The notes under the pieces: generated by a model
The model's input: only the letters and a program-made list of their open reading frames with translations
Database searches by the model: none
Told to the model about the DNA's origin: nothing
Source of the DNA: Paratrimastix pyriformis
Taxonomy: Eukaryota > Preaxostyla > Paratrimastigidae
Assembly: GCA_027972325.1 (NCBI GenBank)
Contig: JAPMOS010000002.1
Span: forward strand, 117,501 to 181,500
Length of the DNA: 64,000 nucleotides
Direction: 5' to 3'
Program-made: the position numbers and the translations under genes
In this document: one piece after another, positions 37,118-56,599 of the stretch
How the letters are laid out: every line of letters starts with the position of its first letter
Numbering within the stretch: the first letter of the stretch is position 1

Positions 37118-39569
37118 ATGCAGCCTCGTGAGAGAGATAAAAGAAGGAAGTCTTCTCGCAACATGGATGACTCGACTTCGCGCGATCCAGACCAAGCCAG
37201 CGCATCCACGATGGTGTGTAATCCGCCGCTCCGTTTTCCCCCTTGTGTTCAACAGCTTTTCCGTTTTGCTTTTTCAGATGGATGCATCTGCGGAGATCAG
37301 TTCTTTTTTCGCCCTTCTTCCCCCTGACCTCATACCGTGCATGGTGGAGGCATCTGATCACGCGCTCCTAACCTACGCCAAGCTGCTGGGTCTTTCCCAC
37401 GGCATTCGCTTGGCGGTTCGTGGCACTCCACGCGAGCTCTCCTTCGATGACAGTCTAAAGTTCCGCGAGATGCCATTCCCCACCGCCGATGCCGTGGCCG
37501 CCCTCATTGGCCCCTGCAAGGGCCTCGTCAAGCTTACGTTCCGCTCCGATGTCATTGCAAGCATTTACGAGTGTGGCCGCACCGAGGACGCCTGTGCGGG
37601 ATGGGTGGATGAGGCCTTTGGCGGACATGACCGGTTAACCGTTCTCGACGACCTGCCGACGTTTAATGAGGCCGTCATTGCGCGCATCCTGCTCCGGCTG
37701 CCCGGCCTGTTGGAGCTCCGCCTCGGCAACCGTCCCAAAATCAGCGCCCACTTGCTGGCTGTCATCGCCAGCTCCTGCCCGCACCTCCGGGTCCTGCGAT
37801 CCGGCCCCAATCTCGCCGATCCCTCGATGGATCTCACTGGCCTGGCGCCCCTGGCGGGCTCACTGCAGGAGTTCGGCTTGACCTGCCTCTGTCCCTCGCC
37901 AGACCTGGACGCCTTCGTGGGCAGCCTCTCAGCCGTGGGGACGCTTCACATCACGCACTGCACCTCTGCCGCCCTCGAGCCCATTGCCGCCCACTTGACC
38001 AACCTCGGTGTGGGTCTGGTCGACGCTGGCCGGCCGGAGTCCCTCTCGACCGCGGGCCTGGCCAAGATCCTGGCCGCTCATCCGGCGACCCTGCAACACC
38101 TCGCACTGGTCTTCTTCACGCCGACTGCCGGCGGGATGGCCGCCCTGATGTCCACGCTGGATGCCCTGCCCCGGCTGACCCACCTGAACTTCAGGACCCG
38201 TCGCGCGCTTCTGCCGGGCATTGACATCACCGCCCTGCCGGCCGGGCTGCTTGGCCGGCTGGAGGAGCTCTGTCTCCAACTGGACAACGACCCAGAAGAT
38301 GATGATGAAGTGCGCTTGACGGCCCTGCGTCCCCTGAGCTTCGCCAGTGGGCGGCTGAAGTGTCTCGACCTCAAGTCCCTGGGTCGGGTGTCGGGGCTCG
38401 CGATTGACTGCCCAGCCCTGGTTGAACTCCGCCTGCCCGAGGTGCCCCCGGGCGGCCCACTGAGTCTGAAGTGCCCCCGACTTTGTATGGCCCAGAATCT
38501 GCCCGCCTGGTTCCCGGGATTCTGCACACCCATGCCCGATCTGGAGTCTGTCTTTTTCGTCGATTCAAAGGGCAAGGGCAGCGACCCTGCCTGTCTGGCC
38601 GACCTGCTGACTGGGGGGTCACCGCGGCTGCGCGATCTGCACGGGGTGGTTTTGGTCCGGCCCGACTTGCTGTCTCGCCTCTGTGCCTGTGACACATTGG
38701 TCGACCTGAGTCTCGTTCTGGATGAGGCACGTCAGCTGCCCAACCCGCTCGTCCTGCGGCTTCCGCCGCGGTTGGAGTCGCTTTGCCTGTCGGTCCGTCA
38801 GCAGAAGATCGAGTGTGACGATGACCCGACACCACCACCACCCGGGCCGCCGCTCGACCTGCAAGTGGAGGCCCCGGGGTTGCGCAGCTTCGAAGTTCGC
38901 CACTCCGACCTGGCCCTCCGGGTTCGGCTGAACTGCCCGGACCTGACCAGCCTCTCGCTGAATTTCCGGGAGCCAGTGGCCATGTCCACATCATCCGTCG
39001 AGCTGGCCGATGCCCGCACGCAGCCTCAGATCCTGTTGTATCGCGGCGACTGTCAAAGTGCCAGCCTGCTGGGTCTGCTGGACCGGCATGGGGATCGCCT
39101 TTGCACGATTTTATTGTATGCCTGGCCCCATTGCGCCGAGGCCCTGAGCAAGTTGCCTCGGCTCGCCCGCCTCGCGGTGACCGTCAGCAACGCCCCGTCG
39201 ACCCTGTCGCTCTCCTGCCCCCAGCTGCGGATGCTCGAACTGAGGGGCGTGGAGGAACGCCGGGTGGAGCTGACCTGCCCGCTGCTAGAGTCGCTTCATG
39301 GCATCCCGGATCCAAGCAGCCAGCTGGTGCTGATGGCGCCTGCCCCCAACCTGCCGCCGCTGGATGCCCTGGATGATGACAAAATCGACGACGACGAGGA
39401 GGAGGAGGAGCAAGAGGAGGAGCAGGAGGAGGAGCAGGAGGAGGAAGGGCAGGAGGAGGAGCAGGAGGAGGAGCAGGAGGAGGGGGAGGGGGAGGAGGAG
39501 GGGGAGGAGGAAGAAGAGGATGGCGATGGTCATGACGTCCAAGGCGGTGCCCCCGCTGCGGCCGATTGA
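37118..39569 (+). CDS. FL8: intact FL protein with basic N-terminus and acidic tail
   Basis: Exon 1 (37118-37213) encodes MQPRERDKRRKSSRN and 32 residues in all; a 64-nt GT-AG intron (37214-37277) follows, and exon 2 (37278-39569) encodes 763 residues, giving 795. RERDKRRK resembles a nuclear localisation signal. Exon 2 starts MDASAEISSFFALLPPDLIP (F-box-like), continues with the signature CAGWVDEAFGGHDRLTVL and LRR landmarks (LSLKCPRLCMA, NPLVLRLPPRLESL, VEAPGLRSFEV, LSCPQLRMLEL, VLMAPAPNLPPLD), and ends in about 60 residues dominated by Glu and Gln. It is the best full-length reference for this subtype. The start is supported by the near-identical first exon of FL9. Confidence 0.87.
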
Positions 39570-40257
39570 GGCGAGTTTTTTGTCTTCTTCGAAAAACATG
39601 GCGTCATCTGTCTGATCGTTACCGAGCAAGGGCAAAGCGAACAGCGAAAAACAGTGAAGCCAAGGAGTTCGGCGTATCCTCTCCCCAGACACCGGGGAGG
39701 GGGGGGGGGGGGGGGGGGGGGGGGGCGGGGGGGGGGGGGGGGATGAGATTGTTCCTCGGCCACGCCTTTGCGGGTGCCAGAGGGAAAGCGCTGACCAGGA
39801 TCAAAACGACCCAGAGGGTAGGTAATGGGGGGGGGGGGGGGGGAGGAGGAGGGGATGTTCCTGGCGGGGGGTTAAAGGAGGGAATGGTGGTAGTCACTGG
39901 CATTTCCGGAGCTACAGGCCATAGCATGTCATGCCATTTCCGATGAACTGATGTGATCGTTTCAGCCACTGCCGCTTGGCTGACAGTTTCTTCGATATGA
40001 ACTGAACAGCCTGAACCTGGACGCCTGTGAATCGCGTATTCGGATTCAAGGCCCTGAACGCGCAAAATGCCCTCGCGGGAATTGATCTCCTTGGATTTGT
40101 GGCGATTTCTTTCTCATGGTTCCTTAGTTAGCTCACACGAGGCTGCATTAACACGAGATGACTGACTGACTGACTTGGAATTTAAAATGTATTACTGTCT
40201 GCATACCCAAAGAGGTGGAACGCACTATCTCTCTCCTCCATTGAAAATTCATCATCG
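39570..40257. other. Intergenic: poly-G tracts and a dispersed element
   Basis: Poly-G at about 39700-39742 and 39828-39842. At about 40085-40180 the sequence tttctttctcatggttcctt, then acgaggctgcattaacacga and repeated gact, matches the inverted repeats at 59563-59640 and 59930-60000. It immediately precedes FL9. Confidence 0.7.
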
Positions 40258-41821
40258 ATGCAGCCTCGTGAGAGAGACAAAAGAAGGAAGTCTTCTCACC
40301 ACATTTCTCAACAAGTCGGTGCAAGTTCACGCGATCCGGACCAATCCAGAACATCAATAAGGGTATGCTCTCCCTTTTCCCTAGATTGTTCACACAATTC
40401 TTGTTTATTTGTTGATCTAGATGGAGGCGCCTATTGCACTTGGCGAGCCTTTCGTCTTTCCTCCCCCAGACCTCATGCCGAACTTCGTGGCGACATCAGC
40501 TGATCCGCTCCGGACCTACGTGCAGCTTCTGGGCCTTTCGCATGCCATTCGGTTGGCTGTTCGTGGCACTCCACGCAAGCTCTCCTTCGACGAAGATCCG
40601 AGATTCCGCAGCGAGATGCCGACCCCCACCGCCGATGCCGTCGCCGCCCTCGTTGGCCCCTGCAAGGGCCTCACCACGCTGGCATTCCGCTTCGATGGTA
40701 AAACACCCGTTTATGGCTGCGGTCTCACTGAGGCCGCCTATGCCGGCTGGGTTGATGAGGCCTTTGGCGGCCACGACCGGCTGGCCGTTCTCGACTACCT
40801 GCCGACATTTTATGAGCCGGCCATCGAGCGCATCCTGGGCCACCTGCCCGGCCTGGTCGAGCTCCGGCTCGGCACCCGTCCCAAAACCATCAGCGCCCAC
40901 TTGCTGGCTGCCCTCGTCCGCTCGTGTCCCCACCTCAAAGTGCTGCAGGGCGCCAGCAAACAGTTAGCCCAACTGGACACGGCCCTTGCACCCCTGGCCG
41001 GATCCCTGCAGGAATTCAGGCTGCCCTGTCTTCGCCCCTCGGCGAACCTGGATGCCTTCGTACCCTTACTCTCGGCCCTTGAAACGCTGGTCATCGGACA
41101 CTGCCGCCCTGCCTCGCTCGAGCCCATCGTTGCCCACCTGACCCACTTCGGGATGGCCTTGCCTGACTACGAGTTCCTTGGTTGTATCACGCCCGCTGGC
41201 CTGGCCCGGCTCCTGGCCGCTCACCCGGCCATGATGCAGCGCCTCCAGTTGGTGCTCAAAGCACCGAATGCTGACGGGCTGGCGGACCTGAAGGCCGCGC
41301 TCGATGGCCTGCCCCGGCTGACCCACCTGGATCTCACGTATCACTTTGTGCAACACAGGGCTGCTGATCCCTTGGACCTGCCACACGGCCTGCTTGGCAG
41401 GCTGGAGGACCTCACCCTCCGTGCGCATGACAGCCTGGTACCTGAAGTGGCCCCCCGGCCCCTGCTGAGTATCACCAGCAGCCGACTCGCCCATCTCAAC
41501 CTGCAGGTGAACTCCGTTGTGACGGCGCTGGTGCTTGACTGCCCAGCCTTGGTTGAACTCCGTCTGCCCAAAATGGCAGCTGACGGTCAACTGACCCTGA
41601 ACTGCCCTCGCCTGCGTGAACTCGAGAATGTGCCCTTGTGGTACGCGGGCAGCCGTTCCACTCCCCCCATGCCCTCGCTGGAATCGGTCGGGTTTGCTGG
41701 CGGTAATCCGGTTTGGCTGCCTGACTTGCTGGCCAGCTCGCCGCGCCTTCAGTGCCTCGGTGTGGTGTTGGCCCGGCAGGATCTGCTGTCCTGCCTGTGC
41801 TCGTGCGACACCTTGGTGCAG

Positions 41822-42745
41822 AGAGAACATGCTGTGTATTTGCGAGGGCGCAGGCGACAAGTTCAAGAAGAAAGGTTACTCGCGCCTTCGCGCCATGCGT
41901 TACACTCCGGGGGGGGCCGGGCCAAATGACCCGTATGGTGGCTCCTCCCGGCCGGGGGCCCGCCTGGTGGCGGGGCCGCCCAGTGATGGGTGTGGGTGAT
42001 GGGGAGGGGTGCTCAGGGCGGGTGGGGCGGGTCGTGGGCCCTGGGCGGCCGCTACGGCGTGGCCAGGGCGCGGGGCCCGCCGCGGCAGCTGCGCCGTTGC
42101 GCATGGTCATGAGCGCGAGGGCGTCCCGAACCAGAAGGGTCGAGACGGAGGAGAGGGCCCGCTGGAGGTCGGTTCGCGCGGCAGGGGGGTCGGCCGGTGT
42201 CAGCCGCGACAGGGCCTGGCATGTGGCCCGGGGCACGGTCCCTCGGGCCGACAAGATCACCGGCACCGCGCGGCAGGGCTGCCCGGTGGCCTCCGTGACG
42301 GCCTGGCAGAGGGCGACGTAGTGGGCCGCCTTGGCCGCCGCCCGCGCCGGCCAGTCGTGGGTCTGGCCAGTGATGGCCACGTCGAGCAGCCACCAGGTGC
42401 CGTCAGAGCCACGGGACTGCAACACCAGGTCGGGGTGCACGTCGCGGAGGGCGGCGGGGAGCTTGGCCAGCAGGGTGGGTGGGAAGGCGGGCGCACAGTT
42501 GGTTGCCGACACGCCCATATAATGCCGCGTGACCCAGTCGCGTTGCCCGCCGAACCAGGCCCAGAGTCGGCGGACCACACGGTCGTGGCGGGCCGTGTAG
42601 AAGTCGTGGTACCTGCCGCAGCCGGACAGCAGGTGGGACATGGTCTCGGGGCCGCCGTGGCAGAGTGGGCAGGTGACCCCCACCGGGGGGGCGTCGCCGG
42701 CAGATGCTGAGGCCTTCCGCGCGTATCGGCACCGAATGGTTTGCA
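41822..42745 (-). mobile_element. LINE-A 3' fragment inside FL9
   Basis: On the minus strand, 42745 to 41822 is nearly identical to LINE-A from about 6862 to 7787, including the finger, the restriction-like endonuclease, the stop and the terminal cagcatgttctct. The 5' junction (tgcaaaccattcgg) abuts unrelated SINE-like DNA rather than host sequence. Confidence 0.93.
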
Positions 42746-43130
42746 CGAAAGTAAGCCCAGGTCGCCCTCCTGGCGCCTGAGCTTTGGGAACTTTCGGTGA
42801 AACCTTAAGCCGGGGGTGGGGGAACCCCGACCGACAGCCGCTCTCATCTCTCACGCCGCCATTTCTGGCGCGTCGGCCCATCCTCGGATGAGGACTTCCC
42901 GATATTTGAGCTGTCTTGCCGGCTTGCAAGGCCGACTAACCGAGCCAGAGCGCGGCTCTCCGGTGTCCTGTCCCCGCGAGTGCAGGGTCGGATGGTTTTT
43001 ATCCTCCATATTCCGGAATGTGGAGCCCAGGTACGACGTGTGGGTCCGACCGGGATTGAACCCGGGACCTCGGGTGCTCCAAGTGTTGCGCTCTAACCAC
43101 TGAGCCACGTCGCTCCACTCTGCGTCTTTA
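42746..43130 (-). mobile_element. SINE-like sequence with a tRNA-derived head
   Basis: On the minus strand from about 43118, tggctcagtggttagagc matches a pol III A box and gggttcaatccc matches a B box with one base missing in the T loop. The acceptor and anticodon stems do not pair, so it is not a working tRNA. About 300 bp of unique body follow and join the LINE-A fragment directly. The arrangement (tRNA head, body, LINE 3' end) is that of a tRNA-derived SINE or a template-switch chimera. Confidence 0.65.
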
Positions 43131-44336
43131 CCTGGGTGTGTTGGCCCATCCGACTCTGTTTCCTGACCCGCGCATCGTTTTGCGCTTCCCGGAGCGGTTG
43201 GAGACTCTTTGGCTGACGTTTGTCGCGCCCTCATCATCGGAATCGGGAGAGGGGGGCGTCGGGCCGCTTGATCTGCGAGTGGAGGCCCCGGGGTTGCGTC
43301 GCTTCGAGATCGTGCACTCCGACCACTTGGATCTGCGGATCAGACTGGACTGTCCGGCTCTCACCGCGCTCTCCCTTGAAATCCGACCCTCGCAGATCAC
43401 ATCCCTCAAGCTGGTCAATAGCCGAACGCAGCTTCAGACTCTGACGATTAACGGCCGCTGCAAGAGCGCCAGTCTGCTGGATTTGTTGGATCGGCATCAT
43501 CACCTCCGTGCCGTCCGCTTGGCTTCCGTATCTGCGCATGTCTGGGCCCGGCTGGTCACGGCCCTGGGGAAGCTGCCTCGGCTTGTCCGCCTCGCGATGG
43601 ACGTCAGTAACGCACCATCGCCCATCTTGCTGACCTGCCCCCAGCTGCGGGCGCTCGAACTGATGGAAACGGAGGACCGCGACGTGGTGCTGGCCTGCCC
43701 TCTGATCGAGATGATCAAGGGCATCCCGGATCCAAGCGGCCACTTGGAGTTGACGGTGCCTGCCCCCAACCTGCCCCTGGGTGCCATGGATGATGATGGT
43801 GACGATGATGGAGATGATGATGACGACGACGACGGCAATGTTGGCGAGGAGGAGGAGGAAGAAGAAGAAGAGAAGGAGGAGGGCGATGGTGATGACGGCG
43901 ATGACGGCGGAGGCGACGGCGACGGCGACGATCATGGGGGTGAGGGTGAGGGTGAGGATGTTGGTCATGGTGACGGTGATGACAACGGCGATCCTGGTGG
44001 TGATGGTGAGGATGACGGTCATGATGGTGACGGTCAAGGTGATGGTGGTGATGCTGCGTGCCCCGCCGAACGCGGGTAAAATTTCACTTTTCGTCTTGCG
44101 TCAAAAGACAAAAGACGCGCCCTCTCGCCGAATCGACGCAGTGACCACAGCCGGTGGGTGGCTTCTGGGGAGAGCGCGTAGCGGCTGCTCCCTCGCATCT
44201 CTGTCTGTCTCTTCCCTCGGGCTCACAGAAATCGACAGATTGGAACTCAGCATGCCTTCTCTCTGGAATTCTCCCCAAAGAAGTCGGGTTGTCAAAAAAG
44301 AGTGATCGCACACACGACAATTCCATCGAGCACGGA

Positions 44337-45045
44337 TTATGCGATTCCCGGATGCTGGGCGAACTTTTCCCGCTCCTCCAAGGCCTTGACGTCGTCTTCG
44401 TTGCTGAGGCCAGTGGTTCCGCCCATCTCGGAGGTCTGCCGGGCACCCCCTGGTGAAGTCGACATTTTTTTTTTTTTGGTGGTGAGACCCTTGAAGCATG
44501 TACGGACCGGTGATATCCGGAAGGCCCCGCATACAGCCCTTCTTTTCGTCAGGACCGAGAACGGGCATATCTGGAGATTGGGCAGGCACGGGCGGGGGTG
44601 CCTTCTCACGTGGCTGCTCAACGTCATCTTCCCCCATAGTGGTCGCGGACCGGAGTGACCGGAGAACAAAAGTCATTCGGCTTTGATGGGAAGGGTGTGC
44701 TAAAGCAAGCATTGCTGGAAAAGAGTGGGCAGCGGAGGTCGACAGACCAGCATCAGGGGGAAGATCGATCACGTATTTCGGGGGCGGCACAACTGTGTAT
44801 GCCGAACTCCCAATCGAAAAGGTAACAATTTCACCGGTTTCGTGACCAACTTCAAAGCGGAAATTCGCTTCAATTCCTGGCGGGGGTCGAACAATTCAAT
44901 CGCCAAAAAGCATCTGATGGCACTGACCTTGGCCCTCGTCCTGAATGATTGCAACTTTCACGGTACTTGCTGGGGGAACTTGTTCACGCGTTGTGCTGAC
45001 GAACTTTCCCCTAAAGAACATCGGGTCGGATGATGTTGGCACCAT
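44337..45045 (-). CDS. Unidentified four-exon protein
   Basis: Inferred minus-strand exons: 45045-44928, 44876-44748, 44714-44489 and 44449-44337, with GT-AG introns of 51, 33 and 39 nt. The first two junctions agree in phase; the third is off by one next to a G run. Exon 1 starts MVPTSSDPMFFRGKF and continues TVKVAIIQDEGQG; exon 2 reads FRFEVGHETGEIVTFSIG and VVPPPKYVIDLPPDA; exon 4 ends EEREKFAQHPGIA. No family is recognised. The evenly spaced introns and lack of repeats suggest a genuine small host gene of about 195 residues. Confidence 0.42.
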
Positions 45046-45452
45046 GGGCCAGGACAACAAACCTCAAACAGCGAAAATCTGGATGCACCAAAGATTGGGT
45101 AGTTCGATTCTCAATGAAAACATGGGCCATTTCGTCGAAGAAGAAGCTCAAACAATTTTTACCTGCGAGTCTATAGAGCGTCGGTGGTTGAAACCTAAGG
45201 CGGCGGTGCGCACGCTTTTTGGTTCGCTGCGCTGCAAGTGGCCTTTGTTTCGCTGCCAAACTGATTCCACGACATACAAAACAATTGAGCATCAAAAATA
45301 AGAAGCCAGCCTCAGAAGGGGATAATTCTGATTCTTATTATTAGGCGGGATTCTCCTCGTCTTGGATGGCACCCTCGATGTCGCGCCGCACTCTGTGGGC
45401 GGACAGTCGATGAGAAGAGAAAGGATTAATGAGTATGTCGTCCCCAGGTCGA
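45046..45452. other. Intergenic
   Basis: Lies between the unidentified gene and the alpha-SNAP 3' end. Nothing else is recognised. Confidence 0.4.
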
Positions 45453-48082
<2,630 letters not shown>

Positions 48083-48640
48083 TGAACAAGCCGATAAGCT
48101 TTACAAGATGTCGAGGACAAACCCTTCTTGTTCGCGCTTCGTTCAAGCTCTTCGGCTTCACCGATTTCACACATGAGCGAAATTCCGAAGACAGACGATA
48201 ACCCCCTCGGCGGATAATGACTCGCTTCATCTCTTCAAATTTGCTCACAGCAGACACAGTTGTGGTTCCGTTTCTGAAGCGCAATTCATCCCATTAGTCG
48301 TATTCTAAGTTCAACGGAGATCGCTTTGAATTTTCGTTCATAAATGCAGTTGATGCAAAAGTTTCCCTTCCGCTTTGAAAGCCTTGATCTTGACCACCCA
48401 AAAAAGCAGCTGCCCTTTTTTTATTGGGACCTCTTTCGTTTTATCAATTGGGCAAAATCTGCTGCTTCCGGATATACCTTCCTTCAAAACCAACTGCACC
48501 ACCCGACTCGTCTTCTTTGCATTGGATTTCTTTCAAAATTCACGATTCAATGATGCTCTTTGGAGACTGAAAACTGGAGACTGTGCTGACCATGCGTCTA
48601 TTCCCCCTGGTATGGTAATTGTCGTCACCGCGTCTTCGTG
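48083..48640. other. Divergent promoter region between alpha-SNAP and the GHMP gene
   Basis: 558 bp separating the two divergent start codons; less GC-rich than the genes. No known gene or repeat is recognised, and no TATA element is obvious. Confidence 0.45.
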
Positions 48641-50060
48641 ATGCAAAAGCCAATCGAAATCGGAGCTTGCCTCAACACTCTTGGTATTCAATGTCGACGA
48701 CCTGTGGCTGTGCAGTCAGGTCGCATGTGCCACGCCAAAGCGCCCGGCCGCATTGGATGGTCGGTTCTCGACATGACAACCTTCGCCCCCGGCCAGCCTG
48801 GTCCGACAGTGCTCTCTTTTTCCCCCAATTTTTGTTTGATCATTCATTTCCAGGCGGTGGCGGTGTTGGTATGGCTATTTCAATTTTTTCGGAAGCCGAT
48901 GTCCATGTTCTCGACCACGGCACAACTGATCTGATCGAGTCCTCCCGGAATTCACTCCTCCGGCACCACTTGGCACTTTATCGCGAGATTGTGCCCTGCT
49001 CGTGTTTTTTCCAAATTCGTGCCACAAACGCAATGCCTAAACATAACGGCTGTGGCTCCACCGCCAGCCTTGTTTATGCCGTGCTCATGGGCGTCAATGC
49101 CCTGTTGGGCGAGCCCCTGGATTGGGAAGGTCTGTCGAACGCACACCACACCAACCACTTCACTCACAGTTTCGTTTTTACAAAAATCCATCGGACCAGA
49201 TCTGCGTCGCCTCGTGGGTTATAACTACGTCGAGGAGATCGAGGGTGACACGGACCGGGTCGCCTTCGGCTACGAGACGGGCATGGCCGGAATGGGCGTC
49301 GATGGTGGCGGGATCTTCGTTCTGTCGAGAGATCTGCTCATGGTCTCCCGATGCGCGCCCTTCCTGCCCGGGTGGCAGGTTACGCTCCTGGCGATGCAGC
49401 GACCCTGGCCGCGGCCCCGGCCAACATGGAGGAAGAGAAGAAGGAACTTGATGCGGGCGCCGATCAGGATGCCGGCGATGTGGGTCTGCCCCTCCCAGGG
49501 AGCATCACCCCACCCCTCCCCTTCTTTTGTCGCGTTCTCCATCTTTTCGCTCCCCTCGATCCTTTCTCCATCTCACCACTTTTTACCCCGCCAGCCTCCC
49601 CTTCGTTCTTCTGCGGCAATTGCCCCTCCTCCACTTTGGTGTGATTTCTCTTTTCCTCACGTCCCCCCTTCCGTGTGGTGTGTTCCCCACAGCTACCAAG
49701 AAATCCTACATCCTCATGATGCGCCTGCTTCCTGCGCTGGACTCCCTCCAACGGGCCGCGCCCTTGCCCACCGACGCATCCGTGGCCGCTGTGGGCGATG
49801 CCCTTTGGGCACTGCAGACCATCGGTTCCAAGCGGACCGAAGTGGACGGTTCGGGGCGCATACCTACACACTGATGGAGAAACTCCGAGAAGTGACCCCA
49901 ATTGTGGGCATGAGCAGCGTTGGCCCTGCGATCTGCTGCATCAGCAGGCCGGGTGGCGAGGGGCCGCTGGGTGAGGTGGCCGAGCATTACGGGTGGCGGG
50001 TGTTGTGTTGCACGGAAAAAGAAGCAAACGGATTGCGTGCAGATGACCTCTTGCTCTTCG
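48641..50060 (+). CDS. GHMP-family protein resembling archaeal beta-RFAP synthase
   Basis: Exons 48641-48800, 48854-49129 and 49200 to about 49480, then from about 49693; the first two introns (53 and 70 nt) are GT-AG with matching phases. Landmarks: [15 protein letters not shown] and [11 protein letters not shown] (substrate-binding N-terminus), [20 protein letters not shown] (glycine-rich GHMP motif), [28 protein letters not shown] and [13 protein letters not shown]. This order matches beta-ribofuranosylaminobenzene 5'-phosphate synthase, which in archaea and methylotrophic bacteria makes the first intermediate of methanopterin. Frame breaks near 49395 and 49850 are needed to read the whole, and the last exon end is uncertain. 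Host introns show it is resident in the eukaryotic genome. The substrate here is unknown. Confidence 0.7.
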
Positions 50061-50170
50061 TAAAGTGTTTCTTTTTTTATTTCCGCATCAACTTGTCATT
50101 TGACATGGATCTGCGTAGTGCCCCCTCTGGGATCTCTCGACTGAGCCGGCGGGGACAACGAAAGAACGCG

Positions 50171-56478
<6,308 letters not shown>

Positions 56479-56599
56479 GCGAGCACGTGTGATAGTTTTT
56501 TTTCTTCAGTACGCGAATCGGAGATGATATGTTCGTCTTTCAACCTCGCGAGCTTGGAGAAGGGAAGTGTGTTTTGGAAATTTTCCGCTCGAAGGAGCA

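Larger units (their letters stand above)
40258..44079 (+). pseudogene. FL9: FL protein split by a composite retro-insertion
   Basis: Exon 1 (40258-40362) encodes MQPRERDKRRKSSHH and 35 residues; the intron is 58 nt (40363-40420). Exon 2 begins MEAPIALGEPFVFPPPDLMP at 40421 and is open to 41821, where CDTLV runs into a LINE-A 3' fragment in the opposite orientation. The gene resumes near 43138 (HPTLFPDPRIVLRFPERLET) and continues to an Asp/Gly-rich tail ending at 44079. The signature is variant, YAGWVDEAFGGHDRLAVL. Apart from the insertion few breaks are visible, so the insertion probably inactivated a working copy. Confidence 0.85.

Noticed and set aside
43035-43118. A functional tRNA gene on the minus strand
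   Set aside because: A and B boxes are present, but the acceptor and anticodon stems do not pair and the T loop is one base short; it fits a tRNA-derived SINE head better.
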